Shown piece by piece: positions 10,015-21,328 of a stretch of DNA of 64,000 nt; position 1 is the first letter of the stretch; every line of letters begins with the position of its first letter. The DNA is from Pegea sp. RAD2-039 (lineage: Eukaryota; Chordata; Thaliacea; Salpida; Salpidae). Location: NCBI GenBank assembly GCA_034620365.1, contig JAQGEQ010000140.1, positions 186,001-250,000 on the forward strand, written 5' to 3'. The notes under the pieces were generated by a model. The model was not told where the DNA came from. It saw nothing but the letters and a program-made list of their open reading frames with translations, and searched no databases. The position numbers were made by a program, and so were the translations under genes.

Positions 10015-12933
10015 AAAATGGGAAATTTACACATATGTCAGGTACACATGGTTGATAGCTGACTACTACTTGATCAATCCATTCATTCGTTCTTGCAACT
10101 TCTTTCCATTCATTTGTTACTTCATTGTAACATTCGACAATTTCTACATTATCATATATTCCATAATAACCTCCTGAAACAATCAACAAGTTCATCACAA
10201 TTATGCAAATTATTGTAAACATCATAAAAATTTTATTAAAAAGTTTTTCAATTCGAAACATAAGAAAAGTTTTACCAAAAACATAAATCTTCTTATTAAA
10301 GACAACAGCTTTTGGGCATCTCCTTGCATATCTCATACTTGCTACAAACTCCCAATTATCATTGAGGACATCGTATCTTTCAACAGTCTTTAAATTTCCT
10401 TCTCCGTCACCATAACCACCAATGGCGTAGATATAGTTGCCAAGTGTGACTACATCTTTAATGATTTTAAAATTAGTTATCATCATAAGATCAAAACGTC
10501 ATCGTGACGTCATCAGCAAATACCTAGATCAATTCGAGGTGTCAACATCGATTTTACAGAACTCCATTCGTCCCTCTGTGGATCATATTTCTCCACACAA
10601 GAAACTGGGTTATTCAAATGGTAACCACCGACAACATACAACATCCGGTTGAAGACAGCACAACCGAAATTGTCACGATTTCTATTTAATGAAGCTCTTT
10701 GCGTCCATTCACCAGTGATCGGATCGTATCTGGAAATAAAATAATAGTTTTTGGCAAATGAAGTTTTGGTTGAAATCTCATTTCATCACTCACTTCATCA
10801 ATCTAGTTTTTTTTAAATAATCAAAAACATCATCATCATATTCTGAATAATAATCTTCATAATAATCTTCATAATAATCTTTAAAAATGTACAATTCATT
10901 TTCAATAACTCCAAATCTCGGCCAACACATTCGACCGTCGAAATACAATTTATCTTCTAGACTTTTGCACTTCTTCCACTCATTTAAAATTGGGTCGTAT
11001 CTAGAAATGTGATGACGTCATATTTAGTTTGCAATGATGATGTCATCATTTGTTTCATGCTTCTAACCTTTCCATATCACCATTATCCTTTAACATATAA
11101 ATGAAACCGTTGATGACAACAGATCTTGAAATACGTGAAAAACATATCTTTGGGAGTTTAAACCAAACATCTGTTTCAGACAAACAGAACTTTGCACTTT
11201 CCAAAGATTTCTCATCAGATCTATCAGATTCATCAATGATGTAGATCACCTGTGACGTCATATGTCAGTGGTTGAAGTGAAAAGTATTTAATTAAATAAT
11301 CTTACCTGCCGAATATCAAGTTGTCTTGGTTTACTTTCAATTGGGATGAAAGCTTTGAGGTCATCGAGCACCTTGCTGAGATATTCATAACAAGTATCTC
11401 TAATTACATCACAACTTTCTAATTTCATCGAAATAAAATTTGGATTTATTAAATGGCATCGTACCTAGAAAAATCACAGTTTTATACTCACAAGTCTGCA
11501 ACTTTATAGTTTCTAGATACTTACGTTCTTAATTAATTTATTTAAAAAATGTTTTCTTGAAGTTAAATCATATTTGATCCAATCTAAAAGAGCATTGAAT
11601 ACTTGGGATTCACAAATCACATGAAGCTCATCGTTTGAAATTATTTTACAAATTACAGAGTCTGGTTGTAATTTGAATTCATCACTTTTTGAAATCTGGT
11701 AAATATCATGAGATCAATCAAAAACTTTTTCTTATTAAATATGAAAAGAACAAAATCAGTAGAAATAAGGAAGCAAGTAAATATTTCATAAATATTTAAG
11801 TTTGATGAAGTTGAAAAAATCTTTCTACTTAAAATGTTTTAGCCAAGAAAATATCATTTCTCTATTTTCTTACTTCTATAAAGTGTTTTCCAATAAATTT
11901 TGCTATTTTCGTTGAAAGCTCCAAAAATCCATAATTCTCAGCAAATGTTGAAAATCCAATACAGTTGGAAATCTCTATTTGACTTTCCAAAAAGCTGTAA
12001 TTGAAAAAGTATAATTACAAAAACTATTGAAAGCAACTGATTTATAAAACTAGCTTACTTGCTACATAAATTCTCTAAACCATTTATTTGAAATATGGAA
12101 TCTGCAATCATCAGTTTCTCAACGTTTTCTTCATTGATTTGTATTTTGTTTGTGTAAATGTATCCTAGAAGATCAGAGAATACATTTGGGTCTACCTCAT
12201 TTAAGGTAACTTCACGAGAATATGATTCTTTAAATCCACCACCTTAATAAATTCAAATAGTTTTTTGTTGATATATTCAGTTATTTTCACAATTGAAGTT
12301 GAAACTTGAATCTAACTTACCACGAAACATTGCTTCAAAATAAGGTGAAGCAGCAACTAATATACGTTTGTCACAATTGAAACTTCTTTCAAATTCATTT
12401 AATTTCACTTTGATGCTAACATCATGAACCTGAGAATCTTCAGAAGAGTCATTCAGTTTAAGTTGATGAAGATTTGTACAATTATCAACTTCCGAAACTT
12501 CATCTCTAAAATTATCAAAAGTATAATTTACTTTATTATCAAATTATAAATAAAGAATTAGAAACAAGTTTGACAAAAATAAAAAAAGTGAATAATTAAA
12601 ATCAAAAATACTTAATTCAGTTCTTAAATTTTTAAATAAATAAAACAATAAAATTTAAATTCTTTTAAATGATTGAGTAACACTAAAATGACTCTAAAAC
12701 AAATTAGAAATATAATAATTTTAAGTTAAAATCGATGAAATTTAAGTCATTAATCTTTTTAAATGCAACATAAATATTTTTCTAATTTGTGTTTATTTTA
12801 AATAAAAAGTGAATTTAAAGTAAGTACTTAGCGAACAATTTTAAGTGAAGACACAAAATTCTAGTAACCTTTTATCATCTGTAGGTGGCATAATTGAATC
12901 GAAAACAACTTTGCTATTTGATCTATCTACCAT
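10013..12933 (-). CDS. BTB-BACK-Kelch protein, copy B (complete, 606 aa)
   Basis: Likely Cullin-3 substrate adaptor. Exons: 12933-12869, 12505-12321, 12242-12059, 11994-11874, 11695-11525, 11464-11306, 11249-11068, 11000-10794, 10729-10524, 10455-10276, 10173-10013. These sum to 1821 bp, exactly 607 codons with stop, with GT-AG at each joint. BTB spans about residues 49-145 (ILVAASPYFEAMF), BACK about 146-295, and Kelch blades run to the end, with YDPILNEW, YDPITGEW, VEKYDPQRDEW, VERYDVLNDNW and the YVVGG, YAIGG and YVFGG signatures. The family norm is about 550-620 aa, so this copy is full length. Exon 8 is the longest of the array (207 bp) because a DYYE-type acidic/tyrosine unit is repeated. 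The 102-bp last intron (10275-10174) has no in-frame stop. Best-preserved member of the array. Confidence 0.92.
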
Positions 12934-13990
12934 TTTGATGTAATTAACAAGTTTAGAAAATCTACCAACTGTTGATGTTATATAAATGAATTAGTTGATT
13001 TATATAAACAGTTTAATTTTAAAACTTCAAAATAAATCGAAATATCGGATAAATAATCTAAGATAAATAATAAATAATCTCAAAAGAAAAAAAGTATTTG
13101 AATTAAATATTAGCAATTTTTATAAAACTTTTAAAATAAATTTTTTAGAACTTGTAACAGTAAAACGCCGAACATATTTTGATAGAGAGTAATTATTATA
13201 ATCATAAACTACCAAGTTAAATTAGTTAAATTCAAATACAAAATAATAAAATCATAAGAAAATGTATTAAATTATAGAAACGATTTAACCAAGTAGCATC
13301 ATTAAAATTAAAAGAAAAATATTTCACTAAAATTAATTAAAAAAGTTTGATATAAAAGGAAAAATTTAGAAAAAGATTAATTAAAAATGTTTTCCAAAAA
13401 TTAAAATAAATAGTAGATAAAACAAAACGATGATAAATTTTTCAATGAAAGTAAATATAATTCTTATATAGAGATTTATTCAAAGTAATAAGAAGACAAC
13501 TAACAATAATGACAACTACAAGAATGATAGACGCTAGCTACAAGTAGTTAATTAGCAGATGACAGTAATCTGAAAACGAATGATGAAACCCATTTACGTC
13601 GGCGGCAAAATATTTTACTATTTTATTATAGGTAGTTATAAATAAAAGTAGTATAAGTTGAATTTTGTAAATCTATAAATGAATAATTACAACATATGTA
13701 AAAATCATCAGAAAAAATTCAAATAATTCGAAATTAGAAAAATCCAAAAATCTACAAAATAATTTCAAAAATAAATCAATCTAGAAAATTAGAAAAATAT
13801 TTTTATTTTCTCTAACTTGTTGAAAGAAATTGAAAAATCATTTTCATAATTAACATTATATAGTAACTAGAATAAATAATTTGTTTAAGACCTTTCTGAA
13901 ATTAATAGTAAAAGTAGTAGAGCATGTGAAGCCTTTGTTGTTTAGCATGATGTACATTGTTGGCAGATTAGTTTGCTTCAAAACTTTCTA
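12934..13990. repeat. Spacer block U upstream of copy B
   Basis: Same block as at 2497-3520, but about 50 bp shorter near 13690, where the 'aataataaataatattaac' stretch is missing. No coding sequence seen. Confidence 0.55.
12977..13012 (-). promoter_or_regulatory. Putative TATA elements of copy B
   Basis: Two TATA-like stretches (TTTATATAAC and TTTATATAAA on the gene strand) lie about 45-80 bases before the ATG at 12933. The same pair precedes the start in the other copies (near 2541, 21372, 29329, 36855, 45361 and 59208). In such A+T-rich DNA this is only suggestive; the shared position is the main support. Confidence 0.35.
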
Positions 13991-13994
13991 GTTT

Positions 13995-14240
13995 GACATC
14001 TTTTTCTGTCACGTTAAATTCAATTTTTGACAGAGACAACAAAAATGGAAAACAGAACGTTTTTATTTTAATTTCATTAGCTTTCGACAAGGTCCATCTT
14101 TTGCTAACCTATGAAGCGTACAAGAGACAAACGCTTTATAAATGGTCGCCTTGGTTTTAAAAGATAGCTTTGTATTATGCCAGATTAAATGTACCAGGTG
14201 CACTACTGATGCAGATGCTGATTTCAGCTTCTATTGATAT
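13995..14240 (-). mobile_element. R1 LINE fragment, beside copy B
   Basis: Counterpart of 3600-3842 in the same orientation, with small indels such as loss of the 'cgtacgat' step near 14108 that break the frame. Confidence 0.55.
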
Positions 14241-14259
14241 TAATGATGTTATTGGTTAG

Positions 14260-15615
14260 CCGAAAAAAGCTTCATGATGATATCATGAGGTGGCTGATGA
14301 AAAGTCGCTGAAGAGATTATTAAAGGGATTATCTTTTACTATTTACAACAATAAAGTCAAACAGTTATTTTAATTCATTTTTTCAAAATGTAAATAAAAC
14401 TCTGAAAATTAATTATTAAACAACTAAAAGAATTTCTGCTGAATTTTATAAGCTATGTAGATAGAAAGAAATTGATACTTTCTCTATTGAAATTCAATTA
14501 TATATATTTATTGAATTTACAATAGAAGTCTATTATATAGATGTTTATGATATGAAAAGTAAATTCGAGATCAATAAATAAAAATTTTCTTTCATGGTTT
14601 ACTATTACACCTTTTTTTGAAACAACTATATTCATCCACAGTTTAGAAAGATAACTTCACCGTTCGATAGAAAACATTACTCTTTATCAAGTATAAATAT
14701 TTTGTATCTTTGACGACAAAGTTGGAATCAATCTAAATTTTATAAACCACATTTTTATATACAACCGAATAAAATTTTCTCCAATTCGTTGTTATTCCAT
14801 CTAATTAGTAGTAAAAACATTTATTTAAAAATTCTGGAAGTTTATTTTCTTCAGTTTCGGCTGTTTTAAGAGCAACATTCTGGTTAACATTTAATAATGA
14901 ACAATGATAGAAAAATGATTCTTAGATAAACTGAAACTTAATTTTTTGTATAGTTGTTTGATATTAATCATTTCTTAACATTAAAATTTCATATTTGACA
15001 AAAATGTGGTTTGTAAAAGCATGAATTAATAAAAGTTTTGAAATTATTTGTCAGTTTCGTTTAAATTGAAATATTTTATAACAATAACTTACATCAATAT
15101 TTCCTAAATAAAAATGTAAAAATTAAACTTTTACTGAAAGTGAACACTGAAACGTCTTTGAAAATCTCAGTTTAGTTTAGAATTGATAATTAACTACTTC
15201 AACAAGAGTCTTTTCTAACTACTTTCCAAATATTTTATTTCGATTTCATTATTATTTCTTTAAAATTTTATCTTATGACCCAAATACGATAAACTTTATA
15301 AAAAGTAAAAAATATTACTTTTCTAAAACTTTCATTATTATTATAAGGATAATGGTTGGTTACACAAAAATGACTTGAAATTTTAATATAGTCAAATATT
15401 AGGTTTTATAAACTGTGGAGGTAAATCTAACCAATAATTTATTAAACAAAGAATTATTTGTGGAAATAAATTGACTTTAGATATTTGATTGAATTTCAAC
15501 CTAGATAATCATCGTGATAGATAATCATATATTAATAGTAATTACCTACTCTCAAACTTTATGCTTCCAGCATATTCACTTACTACTATAAATCTCTGAT
15601 AATATTTGAAAATCG
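14260..15615. repeat. V block, B-C spacer
   Basis: Follows the general V sequence but lacks the stretch between 'aatcatcgtgatag' (15510) and 'taccacctttcaaac', apparently a deletion. It ends near 15615, where single-copy sequence begins. No gene seen. Confidence 0.5.
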
Positions 15616-15797
15616 TTGCAGATACCAACAAATAATTTTAAAAACAAAAGAAACTTTAAAACGAACTATTTGGATAAAATTTGAACTTTTTAATAAAATT
15701 GTTTCAAAGTATTCATATTTTAATCACTTTTCAATTATCTTAAATTGTTGTCAAAATAAATTTTAGTAATAATCATAAATCAATTTTTCATTTGTAG

Positions 15798-16394
15798 AGC
15801 TGAGTTTGTAGATCCCTTATCATCAATGAATCCTTTATCAGGAGATCCTTTATCTCTTCTTGCTAATGAAAATATGAGTCAAAAGGTTTCTTTCTAAATG
15901 TTATTTTTTATTTGATGGTAGTTGTGTTAATTTGACATTTTATAAAATATCATTTTTAACATATATATAAATTGTAATATGATAAAAAAACATTAGAAAG
16001 AATCAATTATTTTCAGATTATGAATGAAATAACTGATTATGAAGATGATAAGTTTGATGTAGATGAATGGGAATCTTATAAAATGAAAATATTAAATAAA
16101 TTTACAATATAACATTTCTTAGGTACACTAGTATTCGAACGAATCTTGTCTAAATGTACTGAAATGTCTTCAAGTTCGTTCACTGGATTCTGTCTTGTTT
16201 ATCAAAGAACGCTCATGAGGTTCTATGATTGTTGTGTCAACTACTTCTTCTCAATTACGATTTTAAAGGAGACATTGACAGAAGTCCTGGATAAATGCAA
16301 GAACTCTGATCACAGTCTTCTTCTCATCAATTGTTGCCTGGTCACTTTCAGGAGTGGTTATATCGCAGCAAGATCCTTTTCAATTTGTCGTTAA
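15798..16394 (+). pseudogene. VPS35L-like (Retriever subunit) pseudogene fragment
   Basis: Two spliceable pieces, 15798-15885 and 16017-16107, joined by a GT-AG intron, read AEFVDPLSSMNPLSGDPLSL and then a part ending DEWESYKMKILNKFT. This is the DPLS..DPLS..W..K..IL..(F/Y)T pattern I recall near the N-terminus of animal VPS35L. After a stop with no donor, an acceptor (cttag at 16118-16122) opens 16123-16394: LVFERILSKC, then LTEVLDKCK and LLLINC, then IAARSF before a stop. These match in order the recalled LVYERIFSMC, LTEMMERCKK and FIATRS parts of human VPS35L. The N-terminal part and large internal parts are missing, so the copy is dead. VPS35L normally acts with VPS26C and VPS29 in endosomal cargo recycling. 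Identification rests on memory of the family; an alignment would settle it. Confidence 0.6.
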
Positions 16395-16479
16395 ATCTGT
16401 TCATTTGAAGAAACTGTGGTTCACAAGGTCCATCTCAACAATTTATCTATTACTTTTCTCTACCAAGAAATTTAGTTGC

Positions 16480-16660
16480 TGGCATTGGAAGCGGTAGTAT
16501 GATCATGGGTTTATTTAGATGGATTAGCTTGATCATATATAATGAAAGTGTTGCTAGAGCGTGAAACTTTAACATTAGAAGAAGCAGTGACAGTAAAAGA
16601 TGCCTGGTGGCATACTTCGGGACTGGAAGATTAGATGGAGCTTCAGAAGAAATTAAGCTT
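16480..16660 (+). mobile_element. Ty3/gypsy-type gag remnant
   Basis: The plus strand reads KVLLERETLTLEEAVTVKDA, a pattern common in gag proteins of Ty3/gypsy-like LTR elements (a short helix 'R.LLE..LTL.EA' followed by A.E.S). A stop follows within about 15 codons and another lies just before. A closely related, longer copy is at 52195-52560. No LTRs, protease or RT were found nearby. Confidence 0.45.
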
Positions 16661-16671
16661 ACACGTAGAAG

Positions 16672-16830
16672 AGTTTCTTTGTGGGGTTTTATGGGATATT
16701 ATTCATATGTTGACGAAGAATCTTTCTACAAAATGCTCGATTTTAGTCGTAAGTAAAAGCATTCAAAATTAACTTAAACAGAAAATAAAAATCGTTTTTT
16801 GCAGGACAAGAAGAGGACATACAGTTTTGA
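16672..16830 (+). pseudogene. Possible further VPS35L-like exon pair
   Basis: An open stretch with GFMGYYSYVDEESFYKMLDF ends at a good donor (tc|gtaagt at about 16753). After about 50 bp comes 'ttttttgcag' and a short exon adding RQEEDIQF and a stop. The join FYKMLDFSRQEEDIQF recalls the FIKMVSFGRDFEQQLSF part of VPS35L. Related stretches are at 40376-40455 and 63427-63506. Weak but in the right order relative to the fragment upstream. Confidence 0.3.
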
Positions 16831-18110
16831 TTTAAACTATTTTCAAAAGATTTAGTTTAAGACTGTTTTCAAACTACTAAACCAAATTGTAATATAACTA
16901 AAAACTAGACATATAGTTTTAAATAAAAAACTTAATAAAATTAATTTCCTAAACTGTATTTTGTATCAACAGCTAGATAAAAGTCTAACAACATAAAAGT
17001 TAGATAAGAAAACTTGTCAGATTTTACTGTCAAGCACTATCTTTATTACAAAGTTGAAGAAACTTAAAATAGAACCAGCACCGAATTGTCAAAAACCAAC
17101 TGCCGAAAAGTAAATAACCCTCACTTTTTACAGAACGCAACTCTATTTGATTTCTTCTCAGTGTAAGTAATCAATTTCAGAACAAACTGAAAATAGATAA
17201 AAACTAAAATAGAGTGTCATGTGATGAAAAATATATAAAAAGATTAACATCTCAATTTTTTATTTCAATAATGTTCATTTAAGTGATTTTTGAAACAATT
17301 TAATTTGAGTTTAATCTTTTGTCTGAAGCCTTGTAATTAAGAATCTGTGTAGTTTTTACCTCATATATCTCACGTACTTGTAGATGATGTTTTTTAACTT
17401 TCTTTTTAGGTAACTATCACGTTAATTTTTCTACATTTAACACAGAACCATTTAAACACCATTAATTTCAACTGGTTGTTTTCAGATATTTCAAATTGTT
17501 TTTGGGCTACACTAGAACAGACAGAATCTAAAAGAGGTAATTATTAGACTCTACTGCGGGAAAGTTTAATTTAAAGTTACAAGATAATAATGTAGAATTT
17601 CATTTAAATTAAAATATCCGAGTATTTCAAAATCAAAACAATTATTTTCTATTTGAAGATAAAGTACAATTGAATTAAAAACAAATGTTTACAAACGAAT
17701 AAAAGTAACGGAAAGATTACTAGCTAGTAAAAGTCATTAAATGACGTAGATCTAGTTGAAACTCTTTTTTAAATGAAAAAGATATTTGTAACTAAAACTT
17801 TCTTTTCAATTAGAACCAACCAACTGTTTTAAATCAAAAATTTCTTAAATAGAAATGCTCAAAAAGATTTAATTATTTGAAACTGATAATACATTTTAAA
17901 AATCTGTTTAAAAAGATCAAACTAAAAAATCTTTATCTCAGGCAAATAATAAACTTTTAATTTGCAAATCTAAATATGAAATATATTCTTGACTTGTTAG
18001 ATATCAAAACAGTAAAATTTGAAGCTAAAGTAGAAGTAAGTGAAAAATTTAACATAACTACAACAGATGGTTGAAGATACAAGATGAATCTCTGTAAAAG
18101 TGATTTTCAT
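16831..18110. other. Mostly single-copy A+T-rich DNA before copy C
   Basis: No gene recognised. The part near 16840-17020 is a diverged relative of 40530-40670 and 63580-63710 (for example 'tgtatcaacagct.gacaaaagtctaac'). The rest appears once in the window. Confidence 0.4.
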
Positions 18111-18445
18111 TCTTTACTCTTTTATTTTTAATCTTATTTTGTTAATAAATGTTTTAATTTCACAGAATTGGTTTCTTATTAGACAAAAATTTGTTAAAAA
18201 TTTAATGAACTTCAATTTCTAAATAACTTTAAACAAAAAAGATCTGATTTGATGATTAAAATAAATCTCTAAATTTAACAAACTTTTTTATATTTTGTAA
18301 ATTATCAAAAAATTAAAAAATAAGAAAATATTCATGAAAGAACATTTTGATTTTATTCTAAACATTTTTGAAAATAAACACGACCTCAAAAGCAACTTTA
18401 TACTGAAAATAAACTTCACAGCAATCTACTAGTAAAATTTATTTA
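18111..18445. repeat. Common 3' flank of copy C
   Basis: Repeat sequence resumes near 18140 ('ttaataaatgttttaatttcacagaatt'), matching the last part of the type I block (9710-10012), and leads into the stop codon of copy C. So the B-C spacer has a type I end but different contents. Confidence 0.55.
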
Positions 18446-21328
18446 TTAAAATGGGAAATTTTCACATATGTCAGGTACACATGGTTGATAGCTGACTACT
18501 ACTTGATCAATCCATTCATTCGTTCTTGCAACTTCTTTCCATTCATTTGTTACTTCATTGTAACATTCGACAATTTTAACAACATCTTCTCTTCCAGAAT
18601 AACCTCCTGAAACAATCAACAAGTTCATCACAATTATGCAAATTATTGTAAACATCATAAACATTTTATCAAAAAGTTTTTCAATTCCAAACATAAGAAA
18701 AGTTTTACCAAAAACATAAATCTTCTTATTAAATACAACAGCTTTTGGATATCTTCTTGCATATTTCATACTTGCTACAAACTCCCAATTATCATTGAGG
18801 ACATCGTATCTTTCAACAGTCTTTAAATATTCTCCATCATTCCAACCACCAATGGCGTAGATATAATTGCCAAGTGTGACTACATCTTTAATGATTTTAA
18901 AATTAGTTACCATCATAAGATCAAAACGTCATCGTGACGTCATCAACAAATACCTAGATCACTTCGAGGTGTCAACATCGATTTTACAGAACTCCATTCG
19001 TCCCTCTGTGGATCATATTTCTCCACACAAGAAACTGAGATAAGGAATTCCTCTGATGGGTCAAACAAATCTTCGTTACCACCGACAACATACAACATCC
19101 GGTTGAAGACAGCACAATCGAAAAAGTTAAGAAATCTATTTAATGAAGCTCTTTGCGTCCATTCATCAGTGATCGGATCGTATCTGCAAATAACATAATA
19201 GTTTTTGGCAAATGAAGTTTTGGTTGAAATCTCATTTCATCACTCACTTTATTATTCTAGTTTTATTTAAATAATGAGAATCATCAAAATAATCTTTAAA
19301 AATGTACAATTCATTTTCAATAACTCCAAATCTCGGCCAATACAAGTTATCTTCTAAACTTTTGCACTTCTTCCACTCATTTAAAATTGGGTTGTATCTA
19401 GAAAAGTGATGACGTCATATTTAGTTTGCAATGATGATGTCATCATTTGCTTCATGCTTCTAACCTTACCATATCACCATTCATCTTTATAATATAAATG
19501 AAACCGTTTAGGACAACAGATCTTGAAATACGTGAAAAACATATCTTCGGAAGTTTAAACCAAACATCTGTTTCAGACAAACAGAACTTTACATTTTCCA
19601 AAGATTTGTGATTAGATCTACCAGATCCATCAATGATGTAGATCACCTGTGACGTCATATGTCAGTGGTTGAAGTGAAAAGTATTTAATTAAATAATCTT
19701 ACCTGCCGAATATCAAGTTGTCTTGGCTTACTTTCAATTGGGATGTAAGCTTTGAGGTCATCAAGGACCTTGCTGAGATATTCATAACAAGTATCTCTAA
19801 TTACATCACAACTTTCTAATTTCATCCAAATAAAATTTGGATTTATTAAATGGCATCGTACCTAGAGAAATCACAATTTTATACTCACAAGTCTACAACT
19901 TTATAGTTTCTAGATACTTACGTTCTTAATTAGCTTATTTAAACAATGTTTTCTTGAAGTTAAATCATATTTGATCCAATCTAAAAGAGCATTGAATACT
20001 TGGGATTCACAAATCACATGAAGCTCATCTTTTGAAATTATTTTACAAATTACAGAGTCTGGTTGTAATTTAAATTCATCACTTTTTGAAATCTAGTAAA
20101 TATCATGAAATCAATCAAAAACTTTTTCTTATTAAATATGAAAAGAACAAAATCAGTAGAAATAACAAAGCAAGTAAATATTTCATAAATATTTAAGTTT
20201 GATGAAGTTGAAAAAATCTTTCTACTTAAAATGTTTTAGCCAAGAAAATAACATTTCTCTATTTTCTTACTTCTACAAAGTTTTTTCCAATAAATTTTCC
20301 TATTTTCGTTGAAAGCTCCAAAAATCCATAATTCTCAGCAAATGTTGCAAATTCGAAGCAGTTGGAAATCTCTATTTGACTTTCCAAAAAGCTGTAATTG
20401 ATAAAGTATAATTACAAAAACTATTGAAAGAAACTGATTTGAAAAAACTAGCTTACTTGCTACATAAATTCTCTAAACCATTTATTTGATACATGGAATC
20501 TGCAATCATCAGTTTCTCAACGTTTTCTTCATTGATTTGTATTTTGTTTGTGTAAATGTATCCTAGAAGATCAGAGAATACATTTGGGTCTACCTCATTT
20601 AAGGTAACTTCACGAGAATATGATTCTTTAAATCCACCACCTTAATAAATTCAAATAGTTTTTTGTATATTCAGTTATTTTCACAATTGAAGTTGAATCT
20701 TGAATCTAACTTACCACGAAACATTGCTTCAAAATAAGGTGAAGCAGCAACTAATATACGTTTGTCACAATTGAAAGTTCTTTCAAATCCATTTAATTTC
20801 ACTTTGATGCTAACATCATGAACCTGAGAATCTTCAGAAGAGTCATTCGGTTTAAGTTGATGAAGATTTGTACAATTATCAACTTCCGAAACTTCATCTC
20901 TAAAATTATCAAAAGTATAATTTACTTTAGTATCAAATTATAAATAAAGAATTAGAAACAAGTTTGATAAAATAAAAAAAGTGAATAATTAAAATCAAAA
21001 ATACTTAATTCAGTTCTTAAATTTATAAATAAATAAAACAATAAAATTTAAATTCTTTTAAATGATTGAGTAACACTAAAATGACTCCAAAACAAATTAG
21101 AAAAATAATAATTTTAAGTTAAAATCGATGAAATTTAAGTCATTAATCTTTTTAAATGCAACATAAATAATTTTCTAATCTGTGTTTATTTGAAATAAAA
21201 AGTGAATTTAAAGTAAGTTTACTTAGCGAACAATTTTAAGTGAAGACACAAAATTCTACTAACTTTTTATCATCTGTAGGTGGCATAATTGAATCGAAAA
21301 CAACTTTGCTATTTAATCTATCTACCAT
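18446..21328 (-). CDS. BTB-BACK-Kelch protein, copy C (complete, 594 aa)
   Basis: Exons: 21328-21264, 20899-20715, 20640-20457, 20391-20271, 20092-19922, 19861-19703, 19646-19465, 19397-19248, 19183-18954, 18885-18709, 18606-18446. They sum to 1785 bp = 595 codons, one frame. The first donor is weaker than in the sisters (AA|GTTAGT rather than AG|GTTAGT). Exon 9 is 24 bp longer than elsewhere (230 against 206): after the blade signature VVGG an acidic loop NEDLFDPSEEF replaces the usual YHLNN-type loop. Exon 8 is short (150 bp), with the LDGRMC-type segment missing. Domain order is as in copy B. The start is chosen by shared position and the MVDRLN opening. Appears intact. Confidence 0.9.

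Noticed and set aside
10174..10275. A membrane protein separate from Kelch, suggested by the hydrophobic run
   Set aside because: GT-AG borders and the exact rebuilding of the YVFGG Kelch signature across the joint show an intron (possibly retained), not another gene.
16146..16394. A new single-exon gene
   Set aside because: It is the open part of a VPS35L-like fragment and begins at an acceptor site (16123), not at a start codon.
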